Shown here one piece after another: positions 60,215 through 64,000 of a stretch of DNA of 64,000 nt (position 1 is the stretch's first letter; each line of letters begins with the position of its first letter). The notes beneath the pieces were generated by a model. The model did no database searches. It had not been told where the DNA came from and saw only the letters and a list, made by a program, of their open reading frames with translations. The stretch comes from Mycobacterium barrassiae (GTDB taxonomy: Bacteria > Actinomycetota > Actinomycetes > Mycobacteriales > Mycobacteriaceae): the NCBI RefSeq assembly GCF_025822765.1, contig NZ_JACKUK010000012.1, positions 1-64,000 on the forward strand, written 5' to 3'. Made by a program: the position numbers and the translations under genes.

Positions 60215-61173
60215 AGCGCGCGGAGGCGACGTATGCGGTCGCTGATTGCCCGGCGCGACACGGCGGCTTCGTCCGCGAGTGCCTCGAAGGCGTGCGGGCA
60301 GCCGGGATACACGTGCAGTTCAGTCGGCACGCCTGCGTCGGCGAGTCGACGGGCATAGGCGATGTCCTCGTTGCGGAAGATGTCGAGGTCGCCGACGTCG
60401 ATGTAGGTGTCGGGTAAGCCGGTGAGGTCCTGGGCACGCGCCGGTGCCGCATACGGCGACACGGTATCGGCGCCGGCCTTGCCACCCAGCAGCGCGCCCC
60501 ACCCCGTGACGTTGTCGTCGTAGGTCCACGTCAAGAACGGCTGCAGCTGGGGATCCGGCGTGGCGGGCCGATCGTCGAGCATCGGATAGATCAGCAGTTG
60601 CTGCGCGAGCGTAGGGCCGCCGCGGTCGCGTGCCATCAGGGCGACGCCTGCGGCAAGCCCGCCGCCGGCGCTGTCGCCCATCACCGCGACACGCGTCGGG
60701 TCGACGCCGAGGTCCTGCGCGTGCTCGGCCAGCCAGACGAGTGCGCCGTAGCAGTCCTCCACCGGAGTCGGGTCCGGATGTTCGGGAGCCACCCGGTAGT
60801 CCGGGACGAGCATCGGCACTCCCGATGCGGCGACGTAATCGCGCACGGCGAGGTCGTAGAGGGCGCCGATGTGTTCGAGGCTGAAGATCATGCCGCCGCC
60901 GTGCAGGTAGAGCGCGGCGCTACCGGTCTGCGTGCCGCCGGACGGGAAGTACCACGTGAGATCCAGCGACGCCCCGTCGGCAGCGGTCATGGTGTGCCGC
61001 GCGGTGTCCACTCCCGGGGTGGGCGTGCGGCCGGAGGCGACGAGGTCGAACATTCGGTGACCGCTGACGCGTCGCGCCTCGACGTCGCCGACCGGCGGCG
61101 CCTCCGCATCGCCGAGCGCCGCGAACAACGGCGCCATCTGCGCGAGCACCTGCTCATCGATACCGAGGGTCAT
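60211..61173 (-). CDS. Hormone-sensitive-lipase-type alpha/beta hydrolase
   Basis: From ATG 61173 the protein has 320 residues. The longer frame adds 35 unsupported residues. It has the HSL oxyanion motif LYLHGGGM (about 90), the elbow VMGDSAGGGL (about 165) with nucleophile serine, VSDGVDLDIFRNED-like spacing to the acid (IDVGDLDIF) and the histidine in YPGCPHAFE. This group cleaves esters with short acyl chains. There is no signal peptide. It converges with the SRPBCC gene. Confidence 0.85.
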   Translation of the reverse strand: MTLGIDEQVLAQMAPLFAALGDAEAPPVGDVEARRVSGHRMFDLVASGRTPTPGVDTARHTMTAADGASLDLTWYFPSGGTQTGSAALYLHGGGMIFSLEHIGALYDLAVRDYVAASGVPMLVPDYRVAPEHPDPTPVEDCYGALVWLAEHAQDLGVDPTRVAVMGDSAGGGLAAGVALMARDRGGPTLAQQLLIYPMLDDRPATPDPQLQPFLTWTYDDNVTGWGALLGGKAGADTVSPYAAPARAQDLTGLPDTYIDVGDLDIFRNEDIAYARRLADAGVPTELHVYPGCPHAFEALADEAAVSRRAISDRIRRLRAL

Positions 61174-61334
61174 GGCAGCGACACTAACGCGGATACGCGT
61201 GACAGCGACGGAAACCGGGAGAACTCCATGACTGTCGTCGTCTTGCCCTGCGTCGCAGGCGCTTTCGTAAAGGTGCAATCAACGCATCTTGGTGGACATG
61301 CTCGCGTATCGACGGTGCCCTAGAGTCGTCGACG

Positions 61335-61439
61335 ATGGCCGACTCCGTCACCGCCTGGCTTCTGGACTCCGACCCGGCCCTGCGCTGGCGTGAGCGGTCG
61401 AAGTGGCTCACATTGTTCGCGATGCGCGTCCTTGCGTGA
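61335..61439 (+). pseudogene. Possible remnant of a squalene-cyclase-like prenyltransferase gene
   Basis: ATG 61335 opens MADSVTAWLLDSDPALRW, which resembles the start of a mycobacterial squalene-cyclase-like family. After RERSKWLTLFAM it loses resemblance and stops at TGA 61437. With 34 codons it is a probable truncated leftover. Alternatively it is a small independent gene. The rest of the 61174-61476 gap shows nothing recognisable. Confidence 0.35.
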
Positions 61440-61476
61440 TGGGACTGAAAGCGCTCCCCTGCGGCGCCGCATTTGG

Positions 61477-61490
61477 TAGAACAGGTTCTA
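61477..61490 (+). promoter_or_regulatory. KstR-type operator, site 4
   Basis: TAGAACAGGTTCTA is a perfect dyad (TAGAAC/GTTCTA) and a complete match to TNNAACNNGTTNNA. It lies 29 bases upstream of the SnoaL-like gene at 61520. This is the best of the four sites. Confidence 0.7.
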
Positions 61491-61519
61491 GTTTGTTCCG
61501 CGAGCCGAGGGAGTCTCAG

Positions 61520-62023
61520 ATGGGCAAGTGGTCACGCGAGGAGCTCGAGGAAGCCTGGCGTCGCTACCAGGAATCGGTCGTCGAGGTCGGCAAGACGTGG
61601 GACTGGTCCAGCTACGCCGACCATTTCACCGAGGACGCGAAGTACGTCGAGCATGCGCTCGGCAACATGGAGGGCCGCGAGAACATCCGCGAGTGGATCG
61701 TCTCGACGATGAACACCTTCCCTGGCAGCGAGATGCCGACCTATCCGGTGGAGTGGTACTCCATCGACACCGACAAGGGCTGGGTCATCTTCAAGAACAT
61801 CAACACGATGCGCGATCCCGGCGACGGCAGTGTCCATGGGGCGCCGGTCATCACGGTGCTGGAATACGCGGGTGATGACAAGTGGAGCTACGAGGAAGAC
61901 GCCTACAACCCGATGAACTTCATGATGATGATCCAGCAGTACGTGCAACGCAGCCACGAACTCGGCACCATTTCAGACGATGCCCGCGCCTTCGCGAAGA
62001 ACATGAATTGGGAATCGGCCTGA
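61520..62023 (+). CDS. SnoaL-like polyketide-cyclase-family protein
   Basis: From ATG 61520 the protein has 167 residues. GCCGAGGGAG upstream is the ribosome site, and the longer frame would cross the operator. WRRYQESVVEVGKTWDWSSYADHFTEDAKYVEHALGNMEGRENIREWI (about 12-59) is the SnoaL-fold core, with PVEWYSIDTDKGWVIFKNINTM in the second half. It probably acts on or binds a cyclic lipid or steroid. The KstR-type box makes a steroid link likely. The adjacent BVMO gene converges from the other strand. Confidence 0.8.
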   Translation: MGKWSREELEEAWRRYQESVVEVGKTWDWSSYADHFTEDAKYVEHALGNMEGRENIREWIVSTMNTFPGSEMPTYPVEWYSIDTDKGWVIFKNINTMRDPGDGSVHGAPVITVLEYAGDDKWSYEEDAYNPMNFMMMIQQYVQRSHELGTISDDARAFAKNMNWESA

Positions 62024-62034
62024 CGTAGATACGG

Positions 62035-62092
62035 CGAGCAGACACAAACTCCCCCAATTCGTCGGCGTGTCGGGGACTTTTACGTCTGCTCG
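62035..62092. repeat. Palindromic intergenic repeat between SnoaL and monooxygenase genes
   Basis: CGAGCAGAC (62035-62043) and GTCTGCTCG (62084-62092) form perfect arms, extended by CAAAC...CCCCC against GGGG...TTTTACG. The gap to the monooxygenase stop is 15 bases. Elements beginning CGAGCAGAC and rich in CCCC recur between mycobacterial genes. Here it would act as a bidirectional terminator for the two converging genes. Confidence 0.5.
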
Positions 62093-62107
62093 CGAAGAAA
62101 AAGGGAC

Positions 62108-64000
62108 CTAGCGGATCACGAAATCGTCGGGATTGGGTTCGCGGGTCCAACTCCAGTAATCGACGAGACGCCATGGGCTGAGCGTGTGGATTTCGCCGAA
62201 GCTGTTCTTGAAGAACGAATGCTTGATGGTCGGCTGCGACCACACCATCCGGCTCATCTCCTCCTGGCTGCGCTGGTGCCAGTCCGTCGTCTTCTCGACG
62301 GTCGGCTCCATCGTCGAATGCCCACCCTCGATGAGGTACTCGAGACACTGTGTGATGTAACGCATCTGGCATTCGGAGTGAAAGATCAGGCTGCCGCCGC
62401 TGGCCAGCCAGGTACCGGGGCCGTTCATGCAGAAGAAGTTCGGGTAGTCGGGAATCGTGATGCCCAGATACGCCGACGGCCGCTCGCCCCAGCGCTCGCT
62501 GAGGATCTCTTTACCCCGACCGCGAATCGTCATGGGCCACAACATCTTGGTGTGCTCGAAACCGGTGGCGTACACGATGACGTCGGCCGGATACCTGGTG
62601 CCGTCCTCGGTGACCACGGCGTCGGCTTCGATGTGATCGATGCCGGTGCGTACAAGTTCGACGTTGTCACGGGTCAACGTCTTCAGCCAGCTGCCGTTGT
62701 CCTGCAGGGTGCGCTTGCCGGTCGCCGGATAGTCGGGCACCACCTTGGCCCGCAGGTCGGCATCGTCGCCGACCTGACTGGTGATCCACTCGGTGAACAT
62801 GATCCGCGTGATCTCGTTGATCTCGCTGACGGCCTTCTGCTGGTCGGGATAGTCGGGGTCGACGCGGGCGGCATCCAGGCCCTTGTCGCACCCCGGCCAG
62901 AACAGCAGGAAGCGATACCACCGCCCGTAGAACGGAAGGTGCCGCAGCGCCCACTGCACGCCGGGTCCGACCTTCTCGTGGTAGTTCGGATTCGGGAACA
63001 TCCACTGCGCCGTGCGCTGAAATACGGTGAGATGGTTGACATCCGGCGCTATCGCCGGTGCGATCTGGAATCCGCTGGCGCCCGCACCGATCATCGCGAC
63101 GTTCTTGCCGTGCAGGTCCACGGAGTGGTCCCACTGGCTGGAATGGAACGCGGGGCCCGCGAAATCCTGCTGCCCGTCGATCTGCGGCACATGTGGCCGG
63201 TCGAGTTGTCCGACGGCGCTGATCACCGCGCGGGCCGTGAGCGTCGTCGTCTTACCACTGCGGTCGCGCGCATAGACCGACCACGTCGACGTCGCGTCAT
63301 CCCACGCCGCCTCGGTGACCTCGGTCTCCCACAGCACGTGCCGACCGACGTCGTACTTGTCCATCACGCCCTGGAAATACGCTTGCAGCTCGGGCTGCTC
63401 GGCGAAGAAGTGCGTCCAGTGATCGGTCGGCTCGAAGCTGTAGCAGTAGAAGTGATTTCCGACGTCGACGCGGGCGCCGGGATAACTGTTCTGGTACCAC
63501 GTGCCGCCGACGCCTGCGTTCTTCTCGACGATCGTGAACGGGATGCCGGCTTCCTTGAGCCGGATCCCCGCGAGCAGTCCGGATTCACCGCATCCGATCA
63601 CGACGACCGGGAAGTCCTCGCGGGCGGACTGGGCGACGGCGCCAGTCGCCCTGGCGTCGCGGCCGTCGAGTTCCATCTCCTCGAGCACCATCGGCACGTA
63701 CTCGGCCGGTACCGGTTCGCACACCAGCCACTGCATCATCTCGTGCAGCAACTCCGGGCTGACGGGTTCGGGTTCCGGGCAGCCCCGGTCCCGGTAATCC
63801 GCGATGACCTCGAGCGCGATCTTACGGACCGCGGACTTGTCCTCTTCGGACATGTAACCCTGCACCTCGTTGAGGAACAGGCCCGCCGGCTTCAGGTCGC
63901 CACGGATCAGTTCGGGGTCTCCCGACATGTGCACCAGCGACAGCATCAGTGTGGGAATGCTGACGTCGAGCAACGCCTCGGCTATCTCGTCGTCCGTCGT
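62108..64000 (-). CDS. Baeyer-Villiger-type flavin monooxygenase (5' end beyond the window)
   Basis: The open frame covers 62108-64000 and continues past the edge. The visible product is 630 residues. A N-terminal helical region of about 120 residues precedes the FAD dinucleotide fold with VIGCGESGLLAG (near 135). FAGPAFHSSQWDH (about 282-294) fits the type I BVMO fingerprint FXGXXXHXXXW(P/D). The NADPH motif is MIGAGASG. The enzyme would insert an oxygen next to a ketone, such as in steroid side chains or other ketones. An inner TTG at 63973 is open but not the likely start, because family residues continue upstream. The true start lies beyond 64000. Confidence 0.82.
   Translation of the reverse strand, partial: TTDDEIAEALLDVSIPTLMLSLVHMSGDPELIRGDLKPAGLFLNEVQGYMSEEDKSAVRKIALEVIADYRDRGCPEPEPVSPELLHEMMQWLVCEPVPAEYVPMVLEEMELDGRDARATGAVAQSAREDFPVVVIGCGESGLLAGIRLKEAGIPFTIVEKNAGVGGTWYQNSYPGARVDVGNHFYCYSFEPTDHWTHFFAEQPELQAYFQGVMDKYDVGRHVLWETEVTEAAWDDATSTWSVYARDRSGKTTTLTARAVISAVGQLDRPHVPQIDGQQDFAGPAFHSSQWDHSVDLHGKNVAMIGAGASGFQIAPAIAPDVNHLTVFQRTAQWMFPNPNYHEKVGPGVQWALRHLPFYGRWYRFLLFWPGCDKGLDAARVDPDYPDQQKAVSEINEITRIMFTEWITSQVGDDADLRAKVVPDYPATGKRTLQDNGSWLKTLTRDNVELVRTGIDHIEADAVVTEDGTRYPADVIVYATGFEHTKMLWPMTIRGRGKEILSERWGERPSAYLGITIPDYPNFFCMNGPGTWLASGGSLIFHSECQMRYITQCLEYLIEGGHSTMEPTVEKTTDWHQRSQEEMSRMVWSQPTIKHSFFKNSFGEIHTLSPWRLVDYWSWTREPNPDDFVIR

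Noticed and set aside
1-64000. tRNA, rRNA, prophage or insertion sequence
   Set aside because: No cloverleaf-like sequence, integrase, transposase or structural phage gene was found; the 13E12-type gene is the only repeat-family gene.

Overview
The window is high-GC DNA from a mycobacterium, most likely a fast-growing Mycolicibacterium-type species rather than the tuberculosis complex. The evidence is an MPT53-type thioredoxin next to CcdA, an LdtMt1-type L,D-transpeptidase, an LpqH-family lipoprotein, a mycolic acid methyltransferase, a CYP125-type steroid P450, a 13E12/DUF222-HNH protein, an F420-type LLM oxidoreductase and four matches to the KstR operator consensus. Species assignment is inference. 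No rRNA, tRNA, CRISPR array, prophage or insertion sequence was recognised.

Layout. 1-2446: a truncated DUF899 gene abutting a partial unknown gene, an ArsR-SRPBCC autoregulated gene and a 13E12 HNH gene. 2443-14904: one 12.5 kb minus-strand gene for a 4,153-residue protein. It has a BTAD/SARP DNA-binding head, a class III nucleotide cyclase, an AAA-type ATPase and a TPR region. These are followed by a 2,877-residue tail of 21 tandem SnoaL/NTF2-like modules, a highly unusual assembly and the main candidate for an undescribed system. 14984-25141: mostly housekeeping and small-molecule genes (phosphodiesterase, NlpC/P60-like peptidase, YaaA, acyl-CoA ligase, hydrolases, ACT protein, CinA, thioesterase). 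25145-31019: PLP decarboxylase, steroid-type SDR, DapB-like dehydrogenase, HAD phosphatase and nitronate monooxygenase-like protein. Two KstR-type operators lie here. 31029-35736: two TetR systems, one translationally coupled to a lone molybdopterin oxidoreductase and one divergent from two DUF2867-like genes.

35711-46874: a CYP125 gene with an upstream KstR-like site, an XRE regulator, an LpqH-like lipoprotein, a GntR regulator coupled to a sterol-desaturase-like gene, LdtMt1-type transpeptidase, a Pr6Pr/DUF7159 pair, a POT peptide transporter and a threonine dehydratase. 46926-55495: membrane protein, thioesterase, agmatinase-family gene, DCC protein, GNAT, TetR/hydrolase pair, an MFS transporter with an extra C-terminal winged helix, and a mycolic acid methyltransferase. 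55690-64000: a MarR-GNAT fusion under a double operator, an ABM protein, GerW-like, CcdA plus MPT53, an F420-type oxidoreductase, SRPBCC and HSL-type hydrolase genes. It ends with a KstR-site SnoaL gene and a Baeyer-Villiger-type monooxygenase that runs off the window.

Two themes recur. The first is one-component regulation: nearly every regulator gene has a visible palindromic operator in its own divergent or upstream gap. The second is lipid/steroid metabolism, with KstR-type boxes scattered over four separate loci rather than one cluster. Starts were moved inward in many genes where an upstream start lacked a ribosome binding site or would overrun a neighbour.
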